DNA of 64,000 nucleotides from Metridium senile (GCA_949775045.1 OX459109.1:14331632-14395631), one strand, 5' to 3'. Positions 36,101 to 49,000 are shown, numbered from the stretch's first letter. The notes: generated by a model not told the origin, from the sequence alone. A program made the numbers and translations.

Positions 36101-39100
36101 ATTACATTTTTGTGCATATTTAGTCAAATTTATGCTTTGTTATAGAAAATGGTGCTCATGCGCATTGGCTATTGGATTTGAATATTACATTTTTAGATAG
36201 ATAGATACTTTATTAAATTATGTACATTGTAGCCATTGACTAAATTACGTACAATATGAAATACTATAAGTTAAGATAAAAAATTATTTACAATACAATA
36301 ATTATTTACAATATAAATACAATATAATTGTGTTAATTGAATAATTATGATTAAAACTGTGAAATACTGTAAAACATGTTTGTGCTTATTTAGTCAAATT
36401 TATGCTTGGTTTTAGAAAATGGCGCTCATGCGCATTGACTAGCTACTTGAATTTGAATATTCCATTTTTGTGCATATTTAGTCAAATTTATGCTTTGTTT
36501 AGACATACAAATACACCTCAAGGACAATGTCAGACATCAGTGCATCTGATATTCAAATATTTATGTTTCATTCATAGATTACCGAGGACCGACGTGCGCA
36601 AGGCATCATGGTAGCAAAGGATGGTCAATAACTTACCCTCAAATTGTGCATTATTACCCATGAATCATCAGGAAACTCGTCCAGGAAAGGAACCAAGAAC
36701 TGTAAACATCCATTCCAGTGAGCTACTAGTAGAATAATACTAATAAGGTTGGTAAATCTCATCACGGATCTTGTAATATTCAGCAGCTGTTGAATAGACA
36801 AAAGAAATGGTTCAAAAGCGGAAGTAGATAGACACTTCCGGTTTATGACATTTTCCCGCCAAAATGATCTATTGTGAGACGCGCGCGCAAATCCAACAAT
36901 TATTATCTATTTTACTTTAGACAATATTACATGACCCAAAATGCATTTCGGTTTTGGAATGCCCTATGCAGTGTTCAGTATTTAACGTCATATTGAAAAA
37001 ACTATATATTATTATAGTATTATGGTAAGAATATAACCAACCTCTTCGTATTGATGGATGTACCGTACTAGTCTTGATAGCCTCAATAGTTTTAATAAAC
37101 TAAGTAGTTTGACAAGACGTAAAATACGAAGAACACGTGATGCGCCGAGTAGGTTAGTAGCCTGGTGACTAGCGGCCTCTACGATGTGATCAAACGGTAA
37201 TGACGAGACTAGATCAATGGCAAACCATGTTTTGAGATACCTGGGGAAGAGGTTATTAAGAAATTATTATTGCACTACGATATATTTTTGTATCTGAGGC
37301 TGGGAAATCAGAAATTAGTTAATTAATTAACTCATTCCTCTATCAATTCATCCATCCATCCCTCCATTCATCTATTCATTCATCCATTTAGTAATTTATT
37401 AATTCATTAAATCATCCATTCATTCATTCATATTAAACATTTATCCATCCATTTCATTCATTCATTCATTCATTCATTCATTCATTCATTCACTCATTAA
37501 TTAATTAATTCATCCATCCATCCATCCATTCATTGATCATTCGTCCATCCATCCATCCATCCATCCATCCATTTATTCATCCATCCATCCATTCATTGAT
37601 CATCTATCCATTCATTCATCCATCCATTCATTTATCCATCCATTCATCCATCATATATATTCATTCATTCATTCATCTATTCATTTATAAATTGATCTAT
37701 CTGACAGCTTACCGTTTTGCGATGATTTTAGGTTCCAAGATAAACTTATTTGGACTATCATGCACCAAGTAACCCGTTCTAAAGTTAAGTACTATATCGA
37801 GAAGGAAAGCAGTATCGGAGATGAAGTAAAAAACAGTCCATCCTAGACTAATACCGTCACCGAAGAACGATATAGTTACCGGTAAGACTACGATATTGAT
37901 CATTAATAATATTAATATCCAAATATCCCAGCACATCCTGTTGAGAAATATAAGATTATTTATTAGATTCAATCGGCATTTTGTGGAGAAATATAAGATT
38001 ATTTATTAGATTCAATCGTCATTTTGTGGAGCAATATAAGATTATTTATTAGATTCGATCGGCATTTTTGACATGTATGTTTTTAGATTGGATCGGCGTT
38101 CTTGATAAGTATGAGTGGGATATACGCTGTTCGTAATTGTATTAGTCTGTTAAAAATCAGTAAGTAATTATTCATTTGTTGTCGCTTTCAAGCTTCTCCT
38201 TTATCATTATTTAGTTTGTTTGACGGCTTAAAATCTGAGAAAAGGCATAATTTGGCTTTGATTTGTTTTTTCTTCCATGGCAATTTTCTTGAACAAGATT
38301 AGACTTGCTACAAGTCCTTCGTCTTCGCGCCCGCCGATGAAAAAACCCACAGGAATCCCAACCGGATTTGCACGCAGGACGTGGTTCGACTCATATCATC
38401 ATGGATCAATATACGCGCGCGGTTTGGTTGGGCTTCCTGTGTACTCAGCGCACGTTCATTTATAAAAAATAAAATAAAAAACGTTCATTTATATTACTCT
38501 TCGTGTTCATTTGATAAAGCTTTAAATTCAAGAGAGGAAGACTTGTGGCAAGTCTAGAACAAGATGTGCGTGAGCGTGGTGCGCAGAAGCAAGTGGCCGG
38601 AACTACCTTAAAGTGCACCTGACGTCCTTCATGATATTTTGCAAATCTGTTGTACATGAGGTGTATAATAAGTGTACTTAATATTTCTTGATGTCGATAT
38701 GAACATTTGAAATCTGAAAATGCAAATGAGGTGACGTCATCCCAGGAATTTGTCAAAGTTTTGTTTCAAAGCTGACAGCAAGCTTGGTTTTGTAAAGTAG
38801 TAAAAATGTTAATGGTAGTGTGAATATTAGTAATACAGATATTGAGCTTTAAAAAATTGCTATAATTATTTTATGATTATTTAACTTTTGTATATTTAAT
38901 GAGGCCTGGGATGACGTCACTTGATTTGCATTTTTCAGATTTCAAATGTTAATATCTCAGAAAGGAGAGGTCGACATCAAGAAAAATTAAGTACACTTAT
39001 TATAAACCTCATGTACAACATATTCGCAAAATATCATGAAAGGCGTCCGGAGCCACCTTAAACTGTTTTAAACACGACAACCTTTATGCAATGAGGTGTA

Positions 39101-40915
39101 TTCATCAAAAAAATGAAAACATGTCATTCATGTGAATTATAAGGATTATACAAGCAGTCGTATATATTTCCGTTAGACCACATATGTTAATGCTCTCACT
39201 TCAAGGTCTTCTTCATAACAACAGGAATATTATAATTTCAGGTTAATTTGCGGCACATTAAATCGTTCTAAAATCGCTCATTGAAAAAAACTCTTAACAT
39301 ACAAGCATTCTTGAATTAAAAGCAAAGGACTTGAAATCAATCTCGATCAGTTGTTCGATATTGAGGATTTTGGTTCGATTTTATCTTAATTGATTTTGTT
39401 CTAAGCTATATATCAAGGAAGACTTTAAATTTTTCAATTCGCCGATCACAAAGCCTGAGAACCCACAAACTATTTCCTGCAGCCATATAATGTAGCATGA
39501 GATCATCCAGATCTTGATTGAAAACGAATCGTTGAAATCGGGAAACAATGATTATTTTTTTACAGAGAAAAAAAACGCACGCGGTGGAACGTTTGATCGG
39601 TTGATCGAAATGAAAACTCTAACGCACGGATGTTGTTTTTTTGATCAAATATTCGAAAAATAGTCATAAGACGTTCCATTATTAATATTTGCGGGCGATT
39701 TAGAAAACAAGATTGTGCGTTGAAATAAAAACATGGTCAATCTAATAAAAATTTTTTTGCAAAATAAATTGTAGATTGTATTTTCCATTTTCATCTCAAT
39801 AATTTCATTTACGGCCTCGATTCTCAATGGTGAGTTTTGTTGTGTTGTATATTGTTTTTCGCATCCCGCATATTAAAACTAGTAATCAAGATAGTATCTC
39901 AGGTTAACAGGCCTTTGGTTAAGCTCTGCGATTTTATCTATTGTCTATCTATATCTGGAAAGAAAATAAGTGCCAAATCCAAAACAACCTAAAAAGGGAA
40001 AAATATATCAAGGGAGAAATCCTGAGAATCCACAAACTATTTCCTGATCTTTGATTGAAAACGAATCGATTTTATCTATTGTCGATGTATATGTGAAAAG
40101 AAAATAAGTGCAAAATCCAAAACACCTAAAAAGGCCATCGTGGATTGGATGAAGTAGTGTGGTGTGTAGCGTAAGCCAGCAAGTCAACAGTCCCCTTCGT
40201 ATTTCATAAGTGTTTGACAATTAATAAATGACTGCATAAATTATTACCTGAAAGAGCTTGTTGGGTGAATTACGAAGCCAACTTTACTATATCTTACTTG
40301 TTCGTCCTTCATTGCTCTCTTACTCCCAAATACCTTGATATTCATTCTGTTTTCCATCGGCTGTAACATGTGCCGTAACACTGAGTTGATAGTAGTTGCA
40401 ACTGACGATTCAATCATGCCAGTTAAATGGGGAGCACTAGCTGATAAATATGGGCCTGTATTGATTGTAAATTCTTCTTTATTCCTGCGAAAATGGTCCC
40501 GTACGCTTACTGATCTCTTCGGCCTCGCGGTATACTTCGGTCTTGCCTTTCTAGTATTGGTTAACGGCTCTGTTTCTGTCAAGTTTGTTTCCCCATTTAC
40601 TTGGCAATGCTCGCTAATAATCTCCATGTGATCACCATCGTTTTTATTGTCTTTGCTTTCTTCCAAATCATCTGTATCATCTATGTTTATTACGTGAAAG
40701 ACTGGCTCAATCGGTAGCGTATTGTTGGTCGTCTCGCGCTCCATAGAATCCTCGATGTTATTGTTGCTCGGTGAGATATTCAGTGTCACCATTGAAGTTG
40801 CTTTTTGCTTGGCTTCGACATGTTTTTCTGCTTCAACCACTACGTCGGATAAGTCAGTCTCTTCTTCTGTGCTCGTGATTTCGTCATGCATTTCCTTTGT
40901 CTTGTTTGTCTCCAT
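33155..40915 (-). CDS. HCN hyperpolarisation-activated cyclic-nucleotide-gated channel, 716 aa
   Basis: Tetrameric pacemaker channel of the plasma membrane carrying mixed Na/K current, opened by hyperpolarisation and modulated by cAMP. Coding exons, 5' to 3': 40248-40915, 37713-37937, 37042-37240, 36637-36786, 35596-35814, 34765-34911, 34159-34399, 33155-33456. Phases (2,2,0,0,0,0,1) agree at every junction; the total is 2151 nt. The N-terminus (1-190) is acidic and variable, then the conserved HCN block ([12 protein letters not shown]... to [13 protein letters not shown] end). S1 [21 protein letters not shown]2 [21 protein letters not shown]3 [16 protein letters not shown]4 [20 protein letters not shown] followed by [14 protein letters not shown]5 in exon 4; pore [13 protein letters not shown] (GYG at about 437-439), with an NATW glycosylation sequon in the turret as in vertebrate HCNs. 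C-linker starts [14 protein letters not shown]. The cyclic-nucleotide site is complete: [17 protein letters not shown]. The C-terminal tail is short compared with vertebrate HCNs (about 890 residues), which fits an invertebrate form. Confidence 0.96.
33590..33790 (-). repeat. GATGAT microsatellite in HCN intron
   Basis: Degenerate GATGAT/GATAAT repeat on the plus strand in the intron between the last two HCN exons (33457-34158), with a repeated GGTGATGATCATGAGTATGA word. Confidence 0.85.
34509..34624. mobile_element. Small MITE in HCN intron, TA duplication
   Basis: The left end GTCTACTTCACAGTTCCCTG and right end CAGGGAACTGTGAAGGGGAC are inverted repeats of about 40 bp reaching GCGCCATCTT/AAGATGGCGC, flanked by TA (34507-34508, 34625-34626). 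Lies in the intron between the C-linker and CNBD exons. Confidence 0.8.
35220..35590 (-). repeat. Alternating purine-pyrimidine minisatellite beside HCN pore exon
   Basis: About ten units of roughly 28-37 bp with consensus TTACCAACACGCGCGTGCGT then GTATTTGATATCACATC. The CGCGCGTGCGTGT part alternates purine and pyrimidine, which favours left-handed Z-DNA. The array stops a few bases from the splice donor of the pore exon (exon end at 35596). Confidence 0.85.
35985..36520 (-). repeat. About 91-bp tandem repeat split by a 190-bp insertion, HCN intron
   Basis: Four units share AAATGGCGCTCATGCGCATT, ATTTGAATATTACATTTTTG and TTAGTCAAATTTATGCTTTG. Between the third and fourth units (about 36194-36380) sits unrelated sequence beginning AGATAGATAGATACTTTATT, which looks like the reverse of a retroelement 3' end (inference). 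Confidence 0.75.
37320..37690 (-). repeat. ATTC/ATCC microsatellite in HCN intron
   Basis: CATTCATTCATTC and CATCCATCCATCC tracts in the intron between the S1-S2 exon and the S3-S4 exon, ending about 25 bp from the donor of the S1-S2 exon. Confidence 0.9.
37935..38075 (-). repeat. About 49-bp tandem repeat, three units, in HCN intron 1
   Basis: AAATATAAGATTATTTATTA and GATTCAATCGGCATTTTGTG are repeated three times directly next to the acceptor of the S1-S2 exon (exon begins 37937). The first unit overlaps the acceptor's pyrimidine tract region. Confidence 0.7.
38610..39060. mobile_element. Foldback element with about 150-bp arms, HCN intron 1
   Basis: Opposed arms share TTCATGATATTTTGC, TTGTACATGAGGT, TAATAAGTGTACTTAAT, CTTGATGTCGA, CATTTGAAATCTGAAAA and GTGACGTCATCCCAGG. 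The spacer is about 150 bp. The HCN first intron (37938-40247) otherwise shows nothing recognisable. Confidence 0.8.
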
Positions 40916-42900
40916 CGAAGAGATTATTTCCCTCGAAATCGTTTATAAAGCAGGTCGGTTATGAAGCAAATCCTCTCCATTCATGCGCATTGAAAATATC
41001 CACTTCCATAGGAATTGAGTATGTAGGCTTGAGAAATGCAAAACAAATGCACTGCATGAATCTACTATGATATAAAAACGATTTCCTTCTTCACATGATT
41101 CCACAATTCCTAATTGTTTCTCGTGGACCGAATTATTCGAATCTGAGAGTGAGACCGTCTTCTGCTTTAATTAGCTTATTAACCTAATGACGTCGCACTC
41201 TATGACGTCATTAATAGGTATATCCGCACGCGCTCCTCCAAATTCCATCAAACATGGTTACGTTCAATATCAATATGAACGTTTCTACCAAATACGAGCT
41301 CAAATTCACTTTATTTGTGTGCCGTTTTGATGATTGTTAACAAGATTGCTTTAATTTTCGACAAAATGACAGGATGGTATTTCAAGTTTTCTAAATCTCA
41401 ATGAGCAGTAATTAAGAATGTTTATAAAATAGAATAAATGATTAGCAGAAAATGAAAAGAAGGACAGGTATGAAACATAAACCGGATCAAGAGAAATAAA
41501 AAGAATTAGTTAGTGAAATCGAATGTATAATCAAGAATAAATGAAACGGAATAAATGATCAATAATAGCTGAAATAGAATAAATGATCAAGAATAGGTGA
41601 AATCGAATCCTTGATAAACTGAATAGTTGAAATGCACTCTAGGACTATGAATAAATACAATAGAATTAATGATCAATATAGAATACAACTGAGAAATAGA
41701 ATAAATGATCGCGAGTAAATAGAATAGAACATATGATCAAGAATAATCAATCGAATCAACGAGATCGAGTCTTTGATCATGGCTCAGTGTCGTGTGGGTG
41801 GTTTTGTTTTGCAATGCACAAAGCGAATTGGGTTTCCGACAGAGCTTTTTAATCACACTTTGTGTTGTTAAATCAAATACACAAATAAGCCATGGGTGCA
41901 AAATAAACTAAGATTTTACTATCGACGCGGTGCGTAAATATGACCTGAAGCACAATATCATGAGGAAACACAACACGACCTGAACAGCGCGGATATTCCA
42001 TAAAGACACTTTTATATTGCGCTTTTTATAAAACCTTTGTCTGTTGCATTAGGAAAACAGTGAATCTAACGCAAGTTTTGTTATTGATATGTATTTTCAA
42101 GTTCAGGGTTCTCAACTTTTGTGTATTGAGGTGCAACGAATTTTACAAGTGATTGTAAAGTTTTAGGCTCTCAGTTTTATGTTTTAAAAATTAGAAATTA
42201 TTTACTGTAAAATTGGAAAATCATGAAAGAATGTATGAATTCAAAAATAAAATAAAATAAAACCATTGAAAAATTGGAACATCCGCACTGAAATACTGAA
42301 ATAAAAAAGAATAATCTGAGATGAATACAAATACTAAACACAATAACATAGGAAACTGGGAAACTAGGGATTTAGGAAACAAGGAAACACTAGGAAACTA
42401 GGCAAATTGAATAGTGATTAGATCCCACTAAATATACAGTAGAAGTTGCTGTAGACATCTGTGATAACCCTGGATCGAAACGTCAATAATTTCATTTTAA
42501 TCTTCGTCAAAGGCAATGACATTGCAGCCATTATTCACTTATATGATTATTTGTCGATTCTAGATTGTTCGACCGTAAAGAATACATGAACAAACGCCGT
42601 GAGGTTAATCGTATCGTGCAGCCACAAGCGAAACCTAAACCAAGCCAGCACTCCATGACCTAAATTACCCTATTTTTCATATCATTAATGTGCTTTTAAA
42701 TCGCATGCAACTGACTTAGTATGGGACCCTTTGACCGACTCGTTTAATGATGCCTTGTTGTGATTGGCTGTGTTATTATGTGATGGTTTGTGATTGGTTG
42801 GTTTGGTGACCACTTAGCTTAAGAGTGGCCCATATATTTAATTGCTTGTTATCAAAGCCACAGAAGGGGTAATGACTATGTTCAGTAGTTTACGTAGAAT
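40916..42900. other. HCN 5' flank and intergenic space
   Basis: The HCN promoter and any leader exon should lie just right of 40915. 41390-41780 is a degenerate tandem repeat of GAATAAATGATCAAGAATA-type words (about 30 bp). No gene recognised to 42900. Confidence 0.5.
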
Positions 42901-42949
42901 TTATGGCAATAAGAATAATAAATAAGAGAAAACATATAATCGAAACTGG

Positions 42950-43320
42950 CGGTGGTGATGATGATGGTGGTGGTGGTGGTGATAATAATGATGATGGTGA
43001 TGATAATAATAATGGTTATGAAAATGATGATAATAACAATGATGATAATAATAATGATGATAATAATGATGATGATAATATGATGGTGATGAAGATTGTA
43101 ATAATACTAATAATGAGGATGATTACATTGATGATGATGAAGATGATGATGATGATGATGAAGATGATGATGATGATGATGAAGATGATGATGATGATGA
43201 TGATAATGATGATGATGATATGATGGTGATGAAGATTATAATAATACTAAATGATGATGATGATAAAAATAATGATGATGATGATTACATTGATGATGAT
43301 GAAGATGATGATGGTGGTGG

Positions 43321-43369
<49 letters not shown>

Positions 43370-43400
43370 GATGGTAGCAATAATAATAATAATAATGGCT
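42950..43400 (+). repeat. GATGAT/GATAAT microsatellite
   Basis: About 450 bp of GATGATGAT, with a duplicated block ATGATGGTGATGAAGATT at about 43080 and 43219. Met- or Asp-rich open frames here are artefacts. Confidence 0.92.
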
Positions 43401-43727
43401 AAATAATAAAAGTGTTCATTTTTCTCATTCCATTAAAGTTTTTTTTAGTGTTATTTAAAAGCGTGCTTGAAGCAGGACTTCCAATATATGCACGACAAAA
43501 CATTCAAATAAAGTGTCGGAAGCACAAGCTTTCCACAAGGATGTCGGTATTTTGTCTCTTGTTTACAGGTTCTTCAAATGATTTGTTAGTTGTATGTGTT
43601 TATGACTTTAATGTCACGATAAACTGTTCTAGCAAAAAGGAAATTGAACTAAACAGCATATTTCGGAAAAAAAAAACATTTATTAAATTGATTAATGATT
43701 TAGTAAAGCAAAATATAATGAAACTAG

Positions 43728-43812
43728 TTTTATTTCACAACGTTTCGGAGTCATAGTGACATACCTACTGATGGCGTCAGTATGACTCCGAAACGTCGTG
43801 AAATAAAACTTT
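43728..43812. repeat. Palindromic repeat, about 30-bp arms
   Basis: Left arm AGTTTTATTTCACAACGTTTCGGAG-type and right arm with CTCCGAAACGTCGTGAAATA, about 20 bp apart. CCGAAACGTCGTG recalls the CGAAACGTCAG family but the flanks differ. Confidence 0.65.
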
Positions 43813-43945
43813 TTTGTATTAGTTTCATTACCATTGATTCTAATTTTAAAAATAAAGATGACTTCTTTTACTGCGACTGATTCGTGTTAACCGTAGCTTT
43901 AGCTGCGACAGCGATTTTTTTTGCAATAGTTGATTATTGTTAATA

Positions 43946-44226
43946 CATACACCTAATTCCAAAAAGGTTGACGGGGCGATTGGTGATTGCACGACCGAAA
44001 GGGACTGTGGGTAATACGAATTTCTTCTTATTCCATTCTAAATTACCCAAACACCGTTCAGCGATGACCTAAGATGGGTGTCTCCAAGGTTTCGCTGAAC
44101 GGCGGAGGCATTGTTTGGGTAATTTAGAAACGAATAAGAAGGAATTCGTAATACCCATAGTTCCTTTCGGTCGTGCAATCGCCAATAGCCGTTCGCCCCG
44201 GCCACCTTTTTGGAATTAGGTGTATG
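43946..44226. mobile_element. Foldback MITE with arms of more than 100 bp
   Basis: Left end CATACACCTAATTCCAAAAA, right end TTTTTGGAATTAGGTGTATG. The arms continue through GATTGCACGACCGAAAGG, GGTAATACGAATT and AATTACCCAAACA to a centre near 44090. Almost the whole 281 bp can fold back on itself. Confidence 0.88.
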
Positions 44227-44439
44227 CAGTGAGTCAGTGTGGCGACCTTTGTTGAGACTAGTTATGTTATTTCTACATATGACATACGCGTCAATCAATA
44301 ATGACATATTAAACACTTTACATAAAGACAACTCGGTATACGAGCTTCAATATACTAGCCAATATTAACTCTTTTGACGGGTTTGTGATTAGATTTTATT
44401 CTAGCAATAAACGGTTTATGCTGACTAAAAAATTGGTAA

Positions 44440-44605
44440 CCCGCGATGCAGGCTTCCCTGTCTTTCTTACAGTTTAATTTTGTTACCATTTTTATATCAG
44501 CATCCAGGAACGCCTGCTTGGGTTTCTTCGGGTTTCGGATCGGGTTTAATTTTGTTACTATTTATATATCAGCATCCAGGAACGCCTGCTAATTACGGAT
44601 CGGGT
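44440..44605 (+). repeat. Two-copy direct repeat, period about 78 bp
   Basis: TTTAATTTTGTTAC followed by ATATCAGCATCCAGGAACGC and CGGATCGGGTT occurs twice. 44606-45061 holds no recognised gene; a G-rich GGGGGTGGGGGTGTGGGGG run lies at about 44895. Confidence 0.6.
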
Positions 44606-45061
44606 TCCTTTCCATTGCTTTATCATGTTTATGACTGATCTCAAGGAGTTTTGATATATACTTTTATATAAACATATGGTTGCGTGTCATAGTTGACAGT
44701 TGTTTTTACGTTATGCTATGTTGAGTAGCTACAACAACATTGAAGAAAAAGTAAAGTGCGCGTATATCCAAAATAATTACAAAGGACACGACAAAACTAG
44801 TTTGAAGGACGCAATATGTACTTGGTCACGTGATAGACATACTTTTAAAAAAATAGATATTGATGAAATAAGGGACGGACCATTAGATATTTTAGGGGGT
44901 GGGGGTGTGGGGGATTTGGTTGGTCTATTTTTCGGTGCAGAATTTTTTTCTGCCCTCGAGACTGCAGGGTTTTCTTTTTCAACCTTGCACGATATTTGTG
45001 TCAAGGTTAAAGCTGTGTTTTATTTTTTTCTGGGGAATTCCCCCTCCATCCTTCCAACAAT

Positions 45062-45208
45062 CTTCAACATCCGTTCGATTTTGTTGAATGGCAATGTTTA
45101 TACGCTTTTAAACTATTTCAACATTGTTGATTCGGTGTTGAATTGATGTTGAAAGGGTTTAAAAGCGTTTAAGCATTGCCATTCAACAAAATCGAACGGA
45201 TGTTGAAG
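45062..45208. mobile_element. Palindromic MITE, about 50-bp arms
   Basis: CTTCAACATCCGTTCGATTT ... and its reverse complement ... AAATCGAACGGATGTTGAAG bound the element, with GAATGGCAATG/CATTGCCATTC and GCTTTTAAAC continuing the pairing. 147 bp. Confidence 0.85.
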
Positions 45209-45429
45209 CAAATGTTGAAGCCGTTTGCCCGCGAGCCTTAGATATAGATTTACTCGTACCGCGGTTTTTAAATGACGAAAAGATAATGATCTATGCCTGA
45301 TAAATTAAACAGTTGTAAACATTAGTTAATGTGTCGGCCTTTTCTATTCAACAATATCTATGTAGAGCATCATGTGATTAACGGCAGTTGTAAAGTTCAT
45401 TAGACGTTTTCCCGGTTCTCATCGATGGA

Positions 45430-45555
45430 AACTAGCGAGTAAACTAGTATATGCTGCGTCGGTGTTTGATAAAAAACGATAGGTAATAGAATGAAACACC
45501 GTAAAAAATGTTGACTTACTGACGTTTCGAGCTTTAGCCCTTTGTCGGTGTAAAA
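45430..45555 (-). repeat. Dispersed CGAAACGTCAG-type repeat, half copy
   Basis: GGAAACTAGCGAGTAAACTA, GCTGCGTCGGTGTTTGATA, AACACCGTAAAAAATGTTGA, CTGACGTTTCGAGCTTTAGC; same orientation as 27740-27885. Just right of it, 45832-46070 carries a two-copy direct repeat (about 130 bp) with TTAACTTTCTATTTCCCTAG and TTTTACATCTTTA. Confidence 0.75.
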
Positions 45556-46084
45556 GAATATTCTTAATAATTTGACACATAAGGTGATCCTTCCTTAAAT
45601 TAACAGGAGTTGTCAGTCAAATTGTGAAGCATAGATTACACGCTATCGAGGCTGAGGTTGTGGACGAGAACCGTGTCAAGGTCTAATAAGACGTATGTGA
45701 AATTCGCTATGGTTCTCCCAACTCATAGTTCGTCTAAAGCCATGTTTCTCACTAGCGTCTCCCTGTAGTATTTTTTTATTTACTCCTCTATTTTAATACA
45801 CCGCTTGCTTCTACCTTCTCTTCATAATAATAATATTAACTTTCTATTTCCCTAGTCCTTGCGTCAGTATTTTAAGCTGTGTTTTCCCTCCTAAATGTTA
45901 ATTCATTTTACATCTTTAAATTCAGCATGCTTTAAATAAGAATATCTATAATAATAATAACAATAATAATATTAACTTTCTATTTCCCTAGTCCTTGCGT
46001 ATTTTAGGCTGTGTTTTCCCTCCTAAATGTTCATTCATTTTACATCTTTAGATTCAGCATGCTGTAAATAAGAAGGGGGGTTAT

Positions 46085-49000
46085 TTAGAGTATTCTGTCT
46101 GCCTTTCGTAGACGTACTGTTCCATCTTTGGTCCCATCTTCATCTGTAGTGTATTTTGCAGAATCTATTTTCACATTAGCATGATTAGATCTAAACACAA
46201 GGTCAAAATATTAGTCCGAGAAATGAAAGGGAGGGAAGGGTATTGAACGATATTAGTTTCCCTTGAAATACTCCAGTTACGTGTAGCACCGTTGTACTGT
46301 TTGTACAAAAGATGCATTTGTACAGGGATAACCTCGATTCAGCGAAAATTCAAATGTAATTTCTATTGTTAAGCGATATAACATCTTTACTTCAAATTTG
46401 TCAATATTTTAACAACAAATCGATGCTTAGCCTGTACAAATGCGCCTTTTATCAAATAGTACAGCGGTAATTAATAACGTGAGAGTTTTCCTTAATTAGA
46501 ATGTGGAAAACTTAAAATATGAAAATTTCCTATTGATATTTGGACACTTTTGTACACCCATAGTTCCTTATGGTCGTACAACAGCGCTCTACTCTCTCAA
46601 CCTTATTTAAAAATGGTGTAGCTTATTGGCACGTTGCACTTGTAGTTAAAACACACAATTTTCTATTAATATTTGAACACTTTTGTTGACCCGTAGTTCC
46701 TTATGGTCGTACAATAGCGTTGTACTCTGTCAACCTTATTTAAAAATGGTGTAGCTTATTGGCACGTTGCACTTGTATTAAAACACACACTTGTGAAAAA
46801 CTACATTTAGCTAAGAGAAAAGCAGACAGTGTTTTCTTTAATCCCTTTTTAATCTAAATGAGATCGTTTGCCGATAATGAATATTATCGGCATGTTTTTT
46901 CTTTTATATAACGACCTGATATAATTGAACAAACGCTTTTTGAAGGTGACATCTCTGGAAGCAGCAGAATTTCGCCGCCTTTTAGCAGCTAAAAACATTA
47001 TTTTACCTTTGTACTTTGAAGAACCGCCATGTTGAAAATATGAAATAAAAACAAAGATATTGATTAGCTAACATAATAAAATAAGCAAAAATATGAAAGG
47101 AAATGTAAGCTAGAGTACAAACACTAAAAGTGTGCAACATAAATACCACTAAATACTGCTAAATTATGCAAATTCTTTTGTTCTCTATTGTTTAATCAAC
47201 ACTATTTAGTGGTAAATAGTACAAAGTATTACACACTTTTAGTGTTTGTACTCTATGATCGCGTTGTGTTAAATAAAGATGTATTTTCTGACAAAATGAG
47301 TTTTGAAAATTGTCAAATTTTGCAATAATTATGTGTTCATATTATAACATAAGCAAAAAAATACAGAAAATGTCAGCTATGCGCTGGCTTTGCGTCAATC
47401 GAAGTTTTATTTTCTGACAAAATCAGTTTGGAAAATTGTCAATTTTTGCAATAATCATGTGCTCATATTTTGTCGTTGTTTTCAGTTGTTAAATTAATAA
47501 TACCGAATTCTATTTTTTCCGATGATTCTTGTAAATAATAGATAGGCAAAATTCCTTTGATTCGTTATATTAAAAAAATGCGCAAAGCTGGCCTTTTTAC
47601 TTAGCGGCTCGTGGATATTAAATCCGCAAGAATTTCGTTTCTATTTCTGTGTTTATTATACAGATGCGCCGAGAAGTTTATATCTTATAGGCTGTGTAAT
47701 GTTTATGCAACGCCAGTTCGTAATTATTTTTAAACTGAGTTTTAACACTAATGAAATTATTGATTAAGTTATGGGTTATGAAAGAGATTCTGGTCAAAAA
47801 CATGCCTTCGGGTTGTTATATAAAATGTGTAAATATTTACATATTTTTGCTGTTTGGTAAATACTTCGCGCAAATATTCATATTTTTTTCTTGTTTTCAG
47901 TTCATCTTTTATGTAACGTTATATTATTTTCTGTTTGATAATATATATACCAACCGACTTAAAAAGTCTATATAAAATGCGCAAAAATGTTCCTATTTTT
48001 ATCATTCCTAATTAAAAAAAGCCAAAAATTTTACTATTTGTAATGTTAGCAATTAAAAAAATGCGCAAAATATATTTTAGTTTAATTTAGAAGTTTTTCC
48101 TTAGATCGTGATTCATTTTATACAAGTCTTTTTATTCAAACATTCATTATTAAAGCGAAGCATGATATTGAGTGTTGATATTGCTAATTCCATTTCTATC
48201 AACTACAGTCTCCATGTCTATGTTTCTTATCTCCCTCAAAGGATGTCTGCGACTTCAAATGATATCAGAAATAATGCTTGATGATTTAATCAGTTTATTT
48301 TTTTATTCTTCTTTTTTTTATAATATATATTTTTTTCAATGATAAAACATTACAGCATTAATTACAATAAACGAATGTAGTACTAAGTACTGTATCCTAG
48401 ATGTTTTTATTATTTACAATTAATAGATGCAGTACTAAGGCCTCGTCTACACGAATCCGATTCTGCTGAAACCGCATAGAAATATTTGCGTCCACACGAA
48501 TCCGCGTATCCGGAGAATTCAAGTAAAAGTATGCGGTTTCGGTGACCGGATTCACTGGATTCGTGTGGACGATAGGCCGATTCGCATCAAAAAGTATGCG
48601 GTTTCAAAAGTATCCGGATCCGTGTAGACGGGGTCTAAAGTACTATATCCCAGATGTTTTTCTATAGCTATTATTTACTATTGTTTTTTCTTATTAATAT
48701 TTTCTTACAAGGTAATTTTTTAATATATATTAAATATAAATAAATAAATAGTAGGGAAAGAGAAAGAAAAGAAAAGAAATTAAATAAACTAAATTTAGAT
48801 TAAATCTAGATGTAATCAGTTTAACTTGAATAAGGCCTAGTTCAAACGTCGCTTCTCTCATGTGCCGAATATGACTGGCAAATGAGCAAAACCTACCGGC
48901 TAATTGTTTGAATTCATTTGCATTAGATTCGGCACATGTGAGATGCGATGTTTGAAGGCGGCCTAACATATATTGCCAACAGATAAATGATATCGAGTCT

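Noticed and set aside
42903..43402. Met- and Asp-rich open frames
   Set aside because: Produced by the GATGAT microsatellite.
44700..45146. 148-codon frame
   Set aside because: It runs through a G-rich tract and into a palindromic MITE, with no similarity to any family.
46985..47040. Minus-strand CAACATGGCGGTTC start-like site with a 7-nt exon possibility for gene A
   Set aside because: The frame stops after ten codons and the acceptor lacks a pyrimidine tract; too weak to call as the missing tail exon.
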